Shown here: piece after piece, positions 33,614 to 42,457 of the stretch
Numbering within the stretch: the stretch's first letter is position 1
Layout of the letters: each line of letters begins with the position of its first letter
NCBI GenBank assembly: GCA_039931435.1
Contig: JBDTRY010000007.1
Location: 1 to 49,255 of the forward strand
From: JBDTRY01 sp039931435
Lineage (GTDB): Bacteria > Acidobacteriota > Thermoanaerobaculia > Gp7-AA8
Direction of reading: 5' to 3'
Length of the DNA stretch: 49,255 nucleotides
Notes under the pieces: generated by a model
Databases searched by the model: none
What the model was told of the DNA's origin: nothing
The model's input: only the letters and a program-made list of their open reading frames with translations
Program-made: the position numbers and the translations under genes

Positions 33614-33638
33614 TGTCAACATCGGTTGCATGATGCAA
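33614..33638. promoter_or_regulatory. Second operator-like site and a minus-strand TTGACA
   Basis: TTGCA-TGA-TGCAA (33626-33638) repeats the core of the palindrome at 33558, with centres 62 bp apart. Between them, on the minus strand, is a consensus -35 TTGACA (33619-33614), though no good -10 at ideal spacing is seen. Confidence 0.5.
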
Positions 33639-33750
33639 TTGAGATGCTTATGCCGCCCGAGCCTTTGGCGCGGAGATGCGATCAAGCGAGTGCCAGTTCC
33701 CTCGCAATCAATGTGGGGGTGCACTTTCTGTCGAGCGGCTCAGTCGGTCT

Positions 33751-34092
33751 TCAGAGCTCGCCGAGACGGCGTAGTTTCTCGACGACCTCGTTCATGATGG
33801 CTGGCGGGAGCGCTCGGAGTGCGCGAACGAACCTCCGGTTATCGATGGCACGGCTCTGGTCGATCATGACCTCGCATGTCTGGCGGTTCCCCGCGATGCC
33901 GCGGGGAAGCACGACCCGGAGCTGATTCTCGCCCGTGAGTCGAGTCGTGCAGGGAAGGATCCATGTAGATGGATGGTCCACGTCGTTGAGCAGATCCGTC
34001 TGAATGACCAGGACGGGACGCGTCTTGCCGGGTTCGGTGCCAGCCCGCGGCTCGAGGCCGGCGAGATACAGAACGCCGCGCCTGATCTTCAC
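33751..34092 (-). CDS. mazF: MazF/PemK-type toxin endoribonuclease
   Basis: This is a 113-residue mRNA interferase. The start IRRGVLYLAGLEP and the motif GKTRPVLVIQTDLLN are those of the CcdB/PemK fold, followed by the strand VLPCTTR-like region and CEVMIDQSRAID. Toxins of this type cleave mRNA at short motifs when the antitoxin is lost. The start overlaps the antitoxin stop by four bases (ATGA), the usual coupling of such pairs. Confidence 0.9.
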   Translation of the reverse strand: MKIRRGVLYLAGLEPRAGTEPGKTRPVLVIQTDLLNDVDHPSTWILPCTTRLTGENQLRVVLPRGIAGNRQTCEVMIDQSRAIDNRRFVRALRALPPAIMNEVVEKLRRLGEL

Positions 34093-34343
34093 GACTCGGG
34101 CAATCCCTCGCCGGCCAGATGGTCGAGTTCTTCCAGCTCGGAGGAGAGCGATGCACGCGTGGCCCGCGAGGCTTTCCGATACGCCTCACGCAATGCTTCC
34201 CGATCCGTGACCTCGCGCAGCAGAGCGAGACCGCGGCGCACTACCTCGACCTTGCTTCTGGCACCGAGCTTTTTCTGGAGCTCGATCACGAGACGAAGCT
34301 CTTCTGCCGGCAGAGTGACGCTCGATTTGGTATTCGATCTCAT
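34089..34343 (-). CDS. Ribbon-helix-helix antitoxin of the MazF pair
   Basis: The 84-residue protein has an N-terminal strand (SSVTLPAEE), then two helices, the pattern of an RHH/CopG DNA-binding domain (about 7-48). An acidic C-terminal half (LSSELEELDHLAGE) would wrap the toxin. It is upstream of and coupled to mazF and probably represses the operon. Confidence 0.85.
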   Translation of the reverse strand: MRSNTKSSVTLPAEELRLVIELQKKLGARSKVEVVRRGLALLREVTDREALREAYRKASRATRASLSSELEELDHLAGEGLPES

Positions 34344-34538
34344 ACTTTCAGGATACCTCGTGCGGGCGCAGAGGGGAAGCCCGTGATCCTGGCGTCGAAG
34401 GGGAGTGCACGCGTCACCTGACGCGCGTTGTTACGGCGCCTGAAGGCGTCATAGACCGCCGCACTTCAGCGCAGGTGCTACGATCTCGCCTGCGCTCTAC
34501 GCGGCTGATGCGAAAAGCGTCAGGCCGCAGGAGAATTC

Positions 34539-34922
34539 ATGAGACGTACGTGGACAATCATCGCCGTACGGGACGTATTCGCCAGCATGAAGTGGTACCA
34601 GGCTCTCCTGGGCTTGACTCCAAAAGCCCCGGAGCACGATTACTTCGGCCAGGTGCTGGATGCCGACGGCACAGTTTTACTCTGCCTTCATGCCTGGGGT
34701 GATCACGAGCACCCTTCTTTATCCAGTCCGGAGAATGCCAAACCCGGGAATGGCCTGCTCCTGTTTCTTCGCGTTGACGACTTTGACGAGACTCTTTCCA
34801 GAGCACGAGATCTGATGCTTCGTCTTGAGGAGGAGCCACACGTCAACCCGGGAACGAAAACTCTTGAGTTCTCCCTGCGGGATCCGGATGGCTATTACGT
34901 CTCGATCAGCGCGTTCGAGTGA
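34539..34922 (+). CDS. VOC (glyoxalase/bleomycin-resistance) family protein
   Basis: The 127-residue protein has the paired beta-alpha-beta-beta-beta layout of the vicinal oxygen chelate fold. It opens with TIIAVRDVFASMKWYQALLGL and closes with LRDPDGYYVSISAFE. Possible metal ligands include a His in LCLHAWGDHEH and the C-terminal Asp/Glu. The substrate is unknown. CAGGAG precedes the ATG. Confidence 0.85.
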   Translation: MRRTWTIIAVRDVFASMKWYQALLGLTPKAPEHDYFGQVLDADGTVLLCLHAWGDHEHPSLSSPENAKPGNGLLLFLRVDDFDETLSRARDLMLRLEEEPHVNPGTKTLEFSLRDPDGYYVSISAFE

Positions 34923-34964
34923 TGACGTACCGGCGAGAGGCTTCTGCTGCGTAATTCGGTGACG

Positions 34965-35020
34965 CCCCTCACCCGGCTCGCTTCGCTCACCACCCTCTCC
35001 CCGCTGGCGCGGGGCGAGGG
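34965..35020. repeat. Hairpin repeat (CCCTCTCCCC type, inverted)
   Basis: CCCCTCACCCGG, a GCTCGC/GCT stem and CCCTCTCCCCGC...GCGGGGCGAGGG mirror the unit at 43588-43644. It lies in the 133-bp gap between the converging VOC and LysR genes. Confidence 0.65.
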
Positions 35021-35055
35021 ACTGGCGAACTGCTGGAGCGCGCTCTTCGCGCCTG

Positions 35056-36054
35056 CTACGCCCGCTTCGAGACTGCCCGCTGTTTCGGGGCGGCGAAGGG
35101 CAGGGTCATCTCCAGCGCGCGGGGACCCTCCGTGGCCACCATGTCGATGAAGGCGCGAACGTACGGTTGCATGGGCCGTGCGGAAAGATGGGCCGCCTTC
35201 CATTCACGTTTGACTCCCTGGCGTGTCAGCGGCACCGCGGCAACCGCACCTGAGGCCACGTAACCGGCCACGGCCCATCGGGCCATCAGGCCCACTCCCA
35301 CCCGCGCCTTCACCAGCTCGATGATTGCCTCGGTCAGTTGCATCTGCAGGTGTTTCCGTGGAGTGAGACCGGCAGGGCGAAGAATTCGCTCGTACACGAG
35401 ATTCCCCTCGAGCGTTGAATACGTGAGCAACGTCTCTTCTACCAGCTCAGCAGGTTTGACGTATGCCTGGGAAGCAAAGCGATGTCCGGGATGAACGATG
35501 ACCCGCGTCTCGTCGCTGAAGAGTGGCTCCGTGACCACGCCTGCCGACGCTCTGTCCGAGGTGACGAATGCCAGATCGAGGGTGCCGTCGATGAGAGCAT
35601 TGAGCGGTCGCCGTGTGGCGTCGACATTGATCTTGATCTGAACGTCGGGATAAACGGACTCGAACTGTTTCATCACCGTGGGCAACCAGTGATAGACCGT
35701 GTAGCACTCGGTGGTGAGACGAATGGCACCACGCTGGTTCGAGGCATAAAGATCCAGATCGTCCTCGGTCTGGGCCAGCGACTCCAGGATCTGACGCGCG
35801 GATGCAAGCACGCGTGTTCCCGCTTCGGTGAGGGACATCTTTTTATTGATGCGGTGAAAGAGCGGCGTTCCCAGGCGCTCCTCGAGATCGAGAAGCTGAT
35901 GGCTGAGCGCCGATTGCGTGAGATGGAGACGCTGGCCGGCACGGGTCAGACTGCCCTCTTCGACGATGGAGGCCACGAGCTGGAGATGCCTGACCTCCAG
36001 GCGCAGGGAGCGATGCGGTCCGTTGGGCTGAGGCGCTGAAGTTCGTCCTGTCAT
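35056..36054 (-). CDS. LysR-family regulator, MetR-like
   Basis: The 332-residue protein has an N-terminal winged helix-turn-helix (about 17-76) with SLTRAGQRLHLTQSALSHQL and an effector domain (about 105-310). The HTH and the start of the effector domain (LTTECYTVYHWLPTVMKQFE) resemble MetR, the homocysteine-responsive activator of methionine genes. It diverges from the efflux operon at 36145. A TGAA-N5-TTCA site 15 bp before its start suggests autoregulation and control of that operon. No methionine gene is near, so the effector may differ. Confidence 0.88.
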   Translation of the reverse strand: MTGRTSAPQPNGPHRSLRLEVRHLQLVASIVEEGSLTRAGQRLHLTQSALSHQLLDLEERLGTPLFHRINKKMSLTEAGTRVLASARQILESLAQTEDDLDLYASNQRGAIRLTTECYTVYHWLPTVMKQFESVYPDVQIKINVDATRRPLNALIDGTLDLAFVTSDRASAGVVTEPLFSDETRVIVHPGHRFASQAYVKPAELVEETLLTYSTLEGNLVYERILRPAGLTPRKHLQMQLTEAIIELVKARVGVGLMARWAVAGYVASGAVAAVPLTRQGVKREWKAAHLSARPMQPYVRAFIDMVATEGPRALEMTLPFAAPKQRAVSKRA

Positions 36055-36068
36055 GGTTCAAATATACA

Positions 36069-36081
36069 TGAACTCCATTCA
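36069..36081. promoter_or_regulatory. MetR-type site TGAA-N5-TTCA
   Basis: TGAACTCCATTCA fits the known MetR recognition pattern exactly. A second inverted pair, GTTCA (36056-36060) and TGAAC (36069-36073), overlaps it. The site lies between the divergent MetR-like and adaptor genes. Confidence 0.6.
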
Positions 36082-36144
36082 TGAAAACTGTGAAATCTAT
36101 GCGTTTGTTTTGTAGGAGAGGCAAGCGTACATTCGCTCCGACTC

Positions 36145-37401
36145 ATGGATGTACTTCGTACAGACTCGGCAACAACGCGACGGAAGCGGCTGGCCATTCG
36201 TCTGCTCGCCGTCCTTTCGCTGGCGATCATCGGAGGCGTGGCATTCTCCCGTCAGAGGCCCGCGGCCCCGACCATGAGCCGCTCCCAGGTGTGGATCGAC
36301 ACGGTGAGGCGGGGAGCGCTGAACATCGAGGTCCGCGGTTCCGGAGTGCTGACCCCGGAGGATCTGCAATGGATTGCGGCCGCGACCGATGGGCGGATCG
36401 AACGGATCATGGTTCTGCCCGGCTCAGCCGTCACTGCTGATTCCGTTCTCCTGGAAATTCAGAATCCGGAACTGCAGCAGGCCGCGCTGGACGCCTCACT
36501 CCAGTTGCGTGCTGCCGAGGCGGAGTTGCACAACCGTCGCAATCAGGTGGAGAGCGCGCTTCTGACGCAGGAGGCGGTCGCCGCCGGTGCGCAGGCGGAC
36601 CACGAGGAAGCCCGCCTGCGGGCCGCATCGGATGAAGAACTGATGAAGGCGGGCCTGCTCCCGCCGCTGACGCTGACGTTGTCGCGAGGCCGTGAGGCGC
36701 AGTTCGCCCTGCGCGTCGGAGTGGAACGGAGGCGACTGGACCTCGCTCGCGCAAGCAGAAGCACGGAGGTGGCCGCTGCTCAGGCCAGAGTGGATCAGCT
36801 CAAAGCGCTGGTCCATCTCAAGGAGGAGCAGCGCGAAGCGCTTCATGTGCGCGCCGGCCGCGCTGGAATCGTGCAGCAGGTGGCCGTCGAGGCGGGTCAG
36901 CGTGTCGTCGGCGGAGCGGTCCTTGCGCTCGTGGCAGCGCCCCATCCTCTGAAGGCTGTGGTCCAGGTTGCCGAGGGGCAGGCCCGGGATATCGCCAGAG
37001 GGCAGCGGGCGGATGTGGACACGCACAACGGAGTCATCGCCGGAGCGGTGTCGCGGATCGATCCGGCTGTGAGAAACGGCAGCGTGACGATCGACATCGC
37101 TCTTCCACGCGACCTTCCCGCCGGTTGCCGTCCGGATCTGTCGGTGGATGCGGCCATCAGCCTCGCCCGACTGTCAAACACCGTCTTTGTCGGACGGCCG
37201 GTGCAGGCTGACGCCAATGGAACGGTGCGGCTGTTCAAGGTCGCCCCGGACCAGCGGTCCGCGGCGCTGGTCACCGTACGCGTGGGGCGTGTCTCATTCA
37301 ATTCCATGGAAATCCTCAGCGGCCTGGTACCCGGAGATCGCGTCGTGCTTTCCGACACGAGCGCCTTCGATGGTTTCGACCGGCTGAAACTGACTGACTA
37401 G
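36145..37401 (+). CDS. Efflux adaptor (HlyD/MacA-like membrane-fusion protein)
   Basis: The 418-residue protein links an inner-membrane ABC transporter to an outer channel. An N-terminal membrane anchor (about 18-36) is followed by a lipoyl half-motif (GRIERIMVLPGSAVTADSVLLEIQNPEL, cited by start). A long coiled-coil hairpin (about 110-235) comes next, then the second lipoyl half (GRAGIVQQVAVEAGQRVVGG), a beta-barrel and a C-terminal domain. A Pro/Leu patch (LLPPLTLTLSRG) breaks the coiled coil. The gene reads through without interruption. The ATPase starts 11 bp downstream, with GGAGAAG overlapping the stop. Confidence 0.87.
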   Translation: MDVLRTDSATTRRKRLAIRLLAVLSLAIIGGVAFSRQRPAAPTMSRSQVWIDTVRRGALNIEVRGSGVLTPEDLQWIAAATDGRIERIMVLPGSAVTADSVLLEIQNPELQQAALDASLQLRAAEAELHNRRNQVESALLTQEAVAAGAQADHEEARLRAASDEELMKAGLLPPLTLTLSRGREAQFALRVGVERRRLDLARASRSTEVAAAQARVDQLKALVHLKEEQREALHVRAGRAGIVQQVAVEAGQRVVGGAVLALVAAPHPLKAVVQVAEGQARDIARGQRADVDTHNGVIAGAVSRIDPAVRNGSVTIDIALPRDLPAGCRPDLSVDAAISLARLSNTVFVGRPVQADANGTVRLFKVAPDQRSAALVTVRVGRVSFNSMEILSGLVPGDRVVLSDTSAFDGFDRLKLTD

Positions 37402-37411
37402 GAGAAGACCT

Positions 37412-38118
37412 GTGGACCAGCCGCTCATCGAGCTCAGAGGTGTACGAAAAATATTCACAACCGAGGAACTGGAGACGCATGTGCTGGTGGACGTGGACTT
37501 GTCTATCTGGCCGGGACAGTACATTTCCATCGCCGGGCCCTCCGGTTGCGGGAAATCGACCTTGCTCTCCATTCTCGGTCTGCTCGACGTTCCCACGAGC
37601 GGCGAATATCTGTTCGACGGAAGAAGGCTGGACCGCCTCGGCGCGGTGGAACTGGCGCACGTGCGGAACCGCAGGATCGGCTTCGTCTTTCAGAGCTTCA
37701 ATCTCATTGGCGACCTCACCGTCGCGGAGAACGTCGCACTTCCACTGCTGTACCGCGGCGTGTCCGCCTCGGAGCGCCGGGCCGCGGTTCAGGAAGCGTT
37801 GCAGCGCGTGGAGATGATCATCGCGCCAGACACCATCCGTCCCAACTTTCCGGAGGGCAGCAGCAGCGGGTGGCCGTTGCCCGGGCCATCGTGGGCAAAC
37901 CGTCGGTCCTTCTCGCCGACGAGCCCACAGGGAATCTCGATTCGAAAAACGGAGCGAACGTCATGGATCTGATTCGCGAGCTTCATGCTGACGGCGCGAC
38001 GATCTGCATGGTCACGCACGATCCGCGCTACGCGGAGCACGCCCAGCGTACGGTGCATCTCTTCGACGGGCATCTCCTGCCTTCTGAGGCGGCGGCCACT
38101 CTGGAGTTCGTCTCGTGA
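37412..38118 (+). pseudogene. MacB-type ABC ATPase, frameshifted
   Basis: The GTG-started frame carries Walker A GPSGCGKST (42-50) and the Q-loop VFQSFNL. It then loses the family sequence after about 37816. The next forward frame carries LSGGQQQRVAVARA, Walker B VLLADEPTGNLDS, and VTHDPRYAEHA, ending at 38118. One base appears to be missing around 37814-37820. Joined, the product would have about 235 residues, a normal MacB ATPase. The first frame alone ends at 37972 with nonsense. The stop overlaps the permease start (GTGA), so operon architecture is otherwise intact. Confidence 0.82.
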
Positions 38119-39563
38119 GCGCGCTGCTCAGACATGAGATACGGAGCATCCTCGCGTCTTTCCGGCGACGGCCGCTGGTTCCGTTGATCGCTGCAACAAT
38201 GCTGGCGCTGGGGATCGGTTCGAATATGGCGGTCTTCACGGTGATCAGCCGCACGCTCCTGCGGCCGCTGCCCTACGCCCGGCCGGACCGGCTCCTGGTC
38301 ATCTCCACGACGTTCATCGAGCCAGATAAAAAAGAGGAGCTCACTCCCTCGGGCAGCGTGGAGATCGTGCAGTGGCAGAAACGATCGTCACAGTTTTCAG
38401 CAATCGAGGCTGTGAAAGCGAACGGAATGACCCTGCGCGAGGGGAGTGACCCGCAGGGCGTGGATGGCGGTGTGGTCACGGGCGGCATTTTCCGTCTGTT
38501 CGGAGTGCGCCCTGTGCTCGGTCGGGACTTCTCGCGTGAGGATGACGTACCCGAAGCCCGCGTGGCCATCATCAGCTATGGGTTGTGGCAACGGCGATTC
38601 GGGGCAGCCACGACGATCATCGGTCACACCGTTCTCATCGACGGAAGGCCGGTGGAGATCATCGGAGTTCTTCCCCGCGGATTCGAGGTGGCGGCGGTCA
38701 CACCGCAGCCTGACGTCTTCATTCCTGCCGGATTGAGTCCAGCCCACATGCCAACTCCGGGCTCGCGCGCCTACGCCGTTTTCGGACGGCTGCGCGAGGG
38801 GGTCAGCCCGCGGCAGGGTCAGAGCGACCTCCGGCGAATCAGCGCCCAGCTGGCCAGAGAATACCCGGCAACACACGAACACAATACGGCCACGGTGCAA
38901 TCGCTGCGGGAGGCGGCCTTCGGCGAGCGCCGCCAGTCACTGGTGACGCTCTGGCTGATGGTGGCCCTGGTGCACATTCTTGCCTGCGTCAACGTGGCCA
39001 CTCTTCTCTCGGCACAGATCGCCGACGAACGCGGCCTCACTGCGCTCCGGCTCGTTCTGGGAGCGGGCCGCAAGCACATTCTCCGTTACCGGCTCATGGA
39101 GAGCCTGCTGATCACGACCGCTGGTGGACTGGCAGGCTTCGCCATCGGTGCTCTGGCACTGCGTCTGGTTCTGTTGTCCCAATCCGACCCGGCGCTCACG
39201 GTGCCGGTGGAACACGCCTGGGAACTGCCCGCGTTCCTCGTGGGAATCTCGCTCCTTTCGGGAGTCCTCGTCGCTCTGTTTCCGGCACTGCGGGAAACGC
39301 ACACCAGGCTTAGCAGCGCGTTGAATGAACAGGGCAACCGGGCGTCGTCAAGCGTTGGAGGGACGCGACTCAGGGAACTCTTCATGATTGTGGAAGTGGC
39401 GCTGGCCGTGCCCCTGCTGCTGGCTGCGGCCACGATGGTGCAGCATTTCCGGGACTTGCAGCGCGTCAGCCTGGGCTTCGATCCGTCTCACGTCATGGTT
39501 GCCCAGATCGTCATGCCCTCAAAGTACGACAAGTCGGCCGGGCAGCGTTTGCCCGGGAGTTGA
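38115..39563 (+). CDS. MacB/FtsX-type permease, N-terminal part (frameshifted)
   Basis: This is the first 482 codons of a two-module permease. TM1 (about 22-45, with LALGIGSNMAVFTVI) is followed by a periplasmic MacB core (about 50-270). An FtsX unit comes next (three helices, about 285-400, with GLTALRLVLGAGRKHILRYRL), and then the start of a second core. The layout is that of the roughly 800-residue duplicated permeases common in Acidobacteria, although those lack an adjacent ATPase. The frame breaks near 39546-39548 and ends at 39563. Sequence continues in the next frame. Confidence 0.83.
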   Translation: MSALLRHEIRSILASFRRRPLVPLIAATMLALGIGSNMAVFTVISRTLLRPLPYARPDRLLVISTTFIEPDKKEELTPSGSVEIVQWQKRSSQFSAIEAVKANGMTLREGSDPQGVDGGVVTGGIFRLFGVRPVLGRDFSREDDVPEARVAIISYGLWQRRFGAATTIIGHTVLIDGRPVEIIGVLPRGFEVAAVTPQPDVFIPAGLSPAHMPTPGSRAYAVFGRLREGVSPRQGQSDLRRISAQLAREYPATHEHNTATVQSLREAAFGERRQSLVTLWLMVALVHILACVNVATLLSAQIADERGLTALRLVLGAGRKHILRYRLMESLLITTAGGLAGFAIGALALRLVLLSQSDPALTVPVEHAWELPAFLVGISLLSGVLVALFPALRETHTRLSSALNEQGNRASSSVGGTRLRELFMIVEVALAVPLLLAAATMVQHFRDLQRVSLGFDPSHVMVAQIVMPSKYDKSAGQRLPGS

Positions 39564-40516
39564 TCCGGCGGATCGAATCCCTTCCCGGGGTGAGATCCGC
39601 GGCAACGACCACCTGTCTGTTCGATCCCAACAGCAGCGTGACGACCTCGTTGTCCACGGACCGGTTCCCGGAACCGATGTCCGCCAATCTCCGGCGGATC
39701 ACGCCGCGCTATTTCGAAACCATGCGCATTCCTCTCGTTGCCGGACGAACGTTTTCTCCGGACGACGCCATCGGCTCCCCGCCCGTGGTGATCATCAATG
39801 CCTCGCTCGCTCAGCGTCTCTTCCCGGGCCAGAGTGCCCTGGGGCAGAAGATACGCCGCACGGCACCGAATCCTCCATCGACAATCGTGGGGATCGCTCC
39901 GGACGTGCGTGACGATGGTGCTGCTGTCGAGCCGCAGCCCACGTTTTACTCTCCGTACCTTCAGGCCAACAATGTTTACCTCTCTCTGCTGGTCCGGGCC
40001 GAGGGTGATCCTCTGTCCGTGCGTGATGCGGTGCGGCGGGCCATCTGGTCACTGGATCGCAATGTAGCGCAGTCCAGCGAGAAATCGCTCCCGGATCTGA
40101 TGCGGAGCGCCGTCGGTGCCGAGCGGCTGCAGATGCTCCTGCTCTCGGGATTCGGGCTGGTGGCGCTTGTCCTGGCCGTTGCCGGAATTTACGGGATGAC
40201 CTCGTACGCGGTTGTAAAGCGGATGCGGGAAATGGGAGTTCGCCTGGCTTTCGGAGCAACTCCGGGCAACGTCATTGTGGAGGTCGTCCAGCGTGCCGTG
40301 CGCATTGTGGCCATCGGTCTGGCGGCCGGGGCGGCGCTGGCACTCATCGCCCAGCGCATTGCTTCACTCGTCGTTTATGGCACTGCTCGATTCGACGTAC
40401 AGTCGGCGGCGCTGATCATGGCCGTGCTGTTCGTCGCCACGCTTTTTGCGGCATCGGTCCCGGCACTGCGCGTCCGTAATGTGCAGCCAGCGCTTCTGCT
40501 CCGCGACGGAGTATAG
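39560..40516 (+). CDS. MacB/FtsX-type permease, C-terminal part (frameshifted)
   Basis: This 318-codon frame continues the permease: the second periplasmic core (RYFETMRIPLVAGRTF, SLAQRLFPGQSALG) and the second FtsX unit (about 185-315, MREMGVRLAFGATPG). Its conserved sequence extends upstream of its first start, to FARELIRR at about 39548, which shows that it was once joined to the N-terminal part. The N-part stop overlaps a TTG here (TTGA), so re-initiation is conceivable but would give a truncated module. Confidence 0.83.
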   Translation: MIRRIESLPGVRSAATTTCLFDPNSSVTTSLSTDRFPEPMSANLRRITPRYFETMRIPLVAGRTFSPDDAIGSPPVVIINASLAQRLFPGQSALGQKIRRTAPNPPSTIVGIAPDVRDDGAAVEPQPTFYSPYLQANNVYLSLLVRAEGDPLSVRDAVRRAIWSLDRNVAQSSEKSLPDLMRSAVGAERLQMLLLSGFGLVALVLAVAGIYGMTSYAVVKRMREMGVRLAFGATPGNVIVEVVQRAVRIVAIGLAAGAALALIAQRIASLVVYGTARFDVQSAALIMAVLFVATLFAASVPALRVRNVQPALLLRDGV

Positions 40517-40588
40517 AATCCCGGTTCGTCGCTGGCCGCGAAGGGTGCATACCGATGACGCCCGATGCCCTGGCGAGACGACCGAGCC

Positions 40589-42457
40589 ATGAAACGCATC
40601 GTTCTTCTCCTGGCCATGGTGGCCGTCGCCCCCCTGTACGCCAGGGATCTTTCCTGGCCGTTGATGCACGTGGAGTCGCAGCTCGATGGTGACGGTCGCC
40701 TGCACGTCGTCGAGCGTCTGAGGTTCCGCTTCGACGGTGACTGGAACGGCGGCGAGCGAACATTCGTTGAACGCGGCCGGCAAACCTTCACTCTGGAACG
40801 GCTCACGCGCGTGGCCCAAAACGGCCAGGCGATCGATCTCAAACCGGGCGATCTCACTCACGTCGACGACTACAAATGGACCAGTGAGCACGTTTTGCGA
40901 TGGCGCAGCCGCCTTCCTTCCGATGTGCCGTTCGACCATACGGAAATCGAATACGAGATTCAGTACACGCTCGGCAACATCCTCACGCCGGCCCCGGGCG
41001 CGGAACGCACCTGGCGCCTTGACCACGACTTCGCTTTTCCGAAACGTGAAGGAGTTATCGAGCGGTTCGAGCTGCTCCTCAACCTCGCTCCGGAGTGGTC
41101 GCCTGTCGGTACCTTCGAACGTCAGTACCAGGCCGGGCCGCTGTCGCCCGGGCAGGGATTTCTCGTCACCACCGACCTCGCCTTTCACGGTGCCCGCTCG
41201 CCCGGGGCGGTGATTACATCGCGATCGATCCGCCTTCGTCGCGCAGCTTCATTCATTCCCCTTTTCGCGGTTTTCGTCTTATTCGTTCTCTTCCTGGTCG
41301 GAGAAAAAAGGCTTGGCCGATTCCAACCGCTGCCTGCCATCAACGTCGACGAGTCGTGGTTGAACGAGAACATCTTCTCGTCACCGCCCGAGGTTGTCGG
41401 AGCGCTGTGGGACGGCAAGATTGGTCCGCCGGAAGTAGCGGCCACTCTGGCGAGGATGACGCAGGAGGGCAAACTGCGCAGCAATGTCGTCAAAGGTGGA
41501 ATTCTCTCCAAGCCGGCACTGGAGCTGGATCTGCTCGTACCTCGAGACACACTGGCACCTCATGAACGTTTGCTCGTCGGAGCACTCTTCTTCAACGGAG
41601 AACATACCAGCACGGAGGCCGTCCGTGCGCACTACACGAATGGTTTCGATCCGGCCGAAAAAATCCGCAAGCCGCTCGAGGCAATGATCGACTCCTCTCG
41701 TGCCTGGCGTGCAACGAAGCGGCCGCCGATCCTGAAGCGTGAGGCCGTCATCTTCGCCATCGCCTTTCTTCTGCTCATATCCAACTTCTTCCTCGGGACG
41801 GATGCGCGCGCGAGCGCAATGACCACGCTATTCGCTTCGATCTTTGTCCTGGTCTTCGGAACGGTGATCGCCTACTCTTTTTCGCGCGATCTCACAGCCG
41901 TGCTTCCCAAGGTCTTGTTCACGGCTGTACTTCCTGCTGCCCTGGCACTCATGGGTTTCGTGCTGGCTTCGATGAGCATAGGGATGTACTCGTACATCAC
42001 CGCTGCACTGTTCATTATCCTGGTCAGTCGATTCATCTTCCTCATTGCCCGCTGTCCGGAAAACGCTGCGCGCATGGAGATGCGCAGGCGTCTCATCGTG
42101 GCGCGGCGATACTTCATTCGTGAATTGCGGCGAAAAAATCCTGCGCTGCAGGATGACTGGTATCCCTATCTACTGGCGTTCGGCCTCGGAAGCAACGTGG
42201 ACCGCTGGTTCCGGTCGTACGGACATGCGACAGCAGACTCTTACCAACACTCGGATTCGAGTTGGAACCCGTCATCATCAACCGGGGGCGAATTCGGTGC
42301 AGGCGGTGGTTCTTTCGGAGGCGCAGGCGCCTCGGCATCCTGGGCTGCCGCCGCTGGCGCTCTCGCTGCGGGCGTGGCTTCCCCAGGCTCGTCCGATGGC
42401 GGTGGCGGTGGCGACAGCGGGGGCAGTTCCGGCGGGGGAGGTGGCGGGGGTTGGTAG
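40589..42457 (+). CDS. DUF2207-domain membrane protein
   Basis: The 622-residue protein has a signal peptide (about 1-18), a periplasmic DUF2207 domain (about 20-205), a membrane helix (about 218-236), a cytoplasmic winged-helix-like region, and four more helices (about 380-490). The last 65 residues are Gly/Ser/Ala-rich with runs of Gly, typical of DUF2207/YPO-type predicted membrane proteins of unknown role. The ATG at 40589 was preferred over 40565 because it places the signal peptide at the start. Confidence 0.82.
   Translation: MKRIVLLLAMVAVAPLYARDLSWPLMHVESQLDGDGRLHVVERLRFRFDGDWNGGERTFVERGRQTFTLERLTRVAQNGQAIDLKPGDLTHVDDYKWTSEHVLRWRSRLPSDVPFDHTEIEYEIQYTLGNILTPAPGAERTWRLDHDFAFPKREGVIERFELLLNLAPEWSPVGTFERQYQAGPLSPGQGFLVTTDLAFHGARSPGAVITSRSIRLRRAASFIPLFAVFVLFVLFLVGEKRLGRFQPLPAINVDESWLNENIFSSPPEVVGALWDGKIGPPEVAATLARMTQEGKLRSNVVKGGILSKPALELDLLVPRDTLAPHERLLVGALFFNGEHTSTEAVRAHYTNGFDPAEKIRKPLEAMIDSSRAWRATKRPPILKREAVIFAIAFLLLISNFFLGTDARASAMTTLFASIFVLVFGTVIAYSFSRDLTAVLPKVLFTAVLPAALALMGFVLASMSIGMYSYITAALFIILVSRFIFLIARCPENAARMEMRRRLIVARRYFIRELRRKNPALQDDWYPYLLAFGLGSNVDRWFRSYGHATADSYQHSDSSWNPSSSTGGEFGAGGGSFGGAGASASWAAAAGALAAGVASPGSSDGGGGGDSGGSSGGGGGGGW

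Noticed and set aside
37810..37830. Programmed ribosomal frameshift in the ATPase
   Set aside because: No slippery heptamer or clear downstream structure is visible, and a second frameshift in the next gene favours decay or error.
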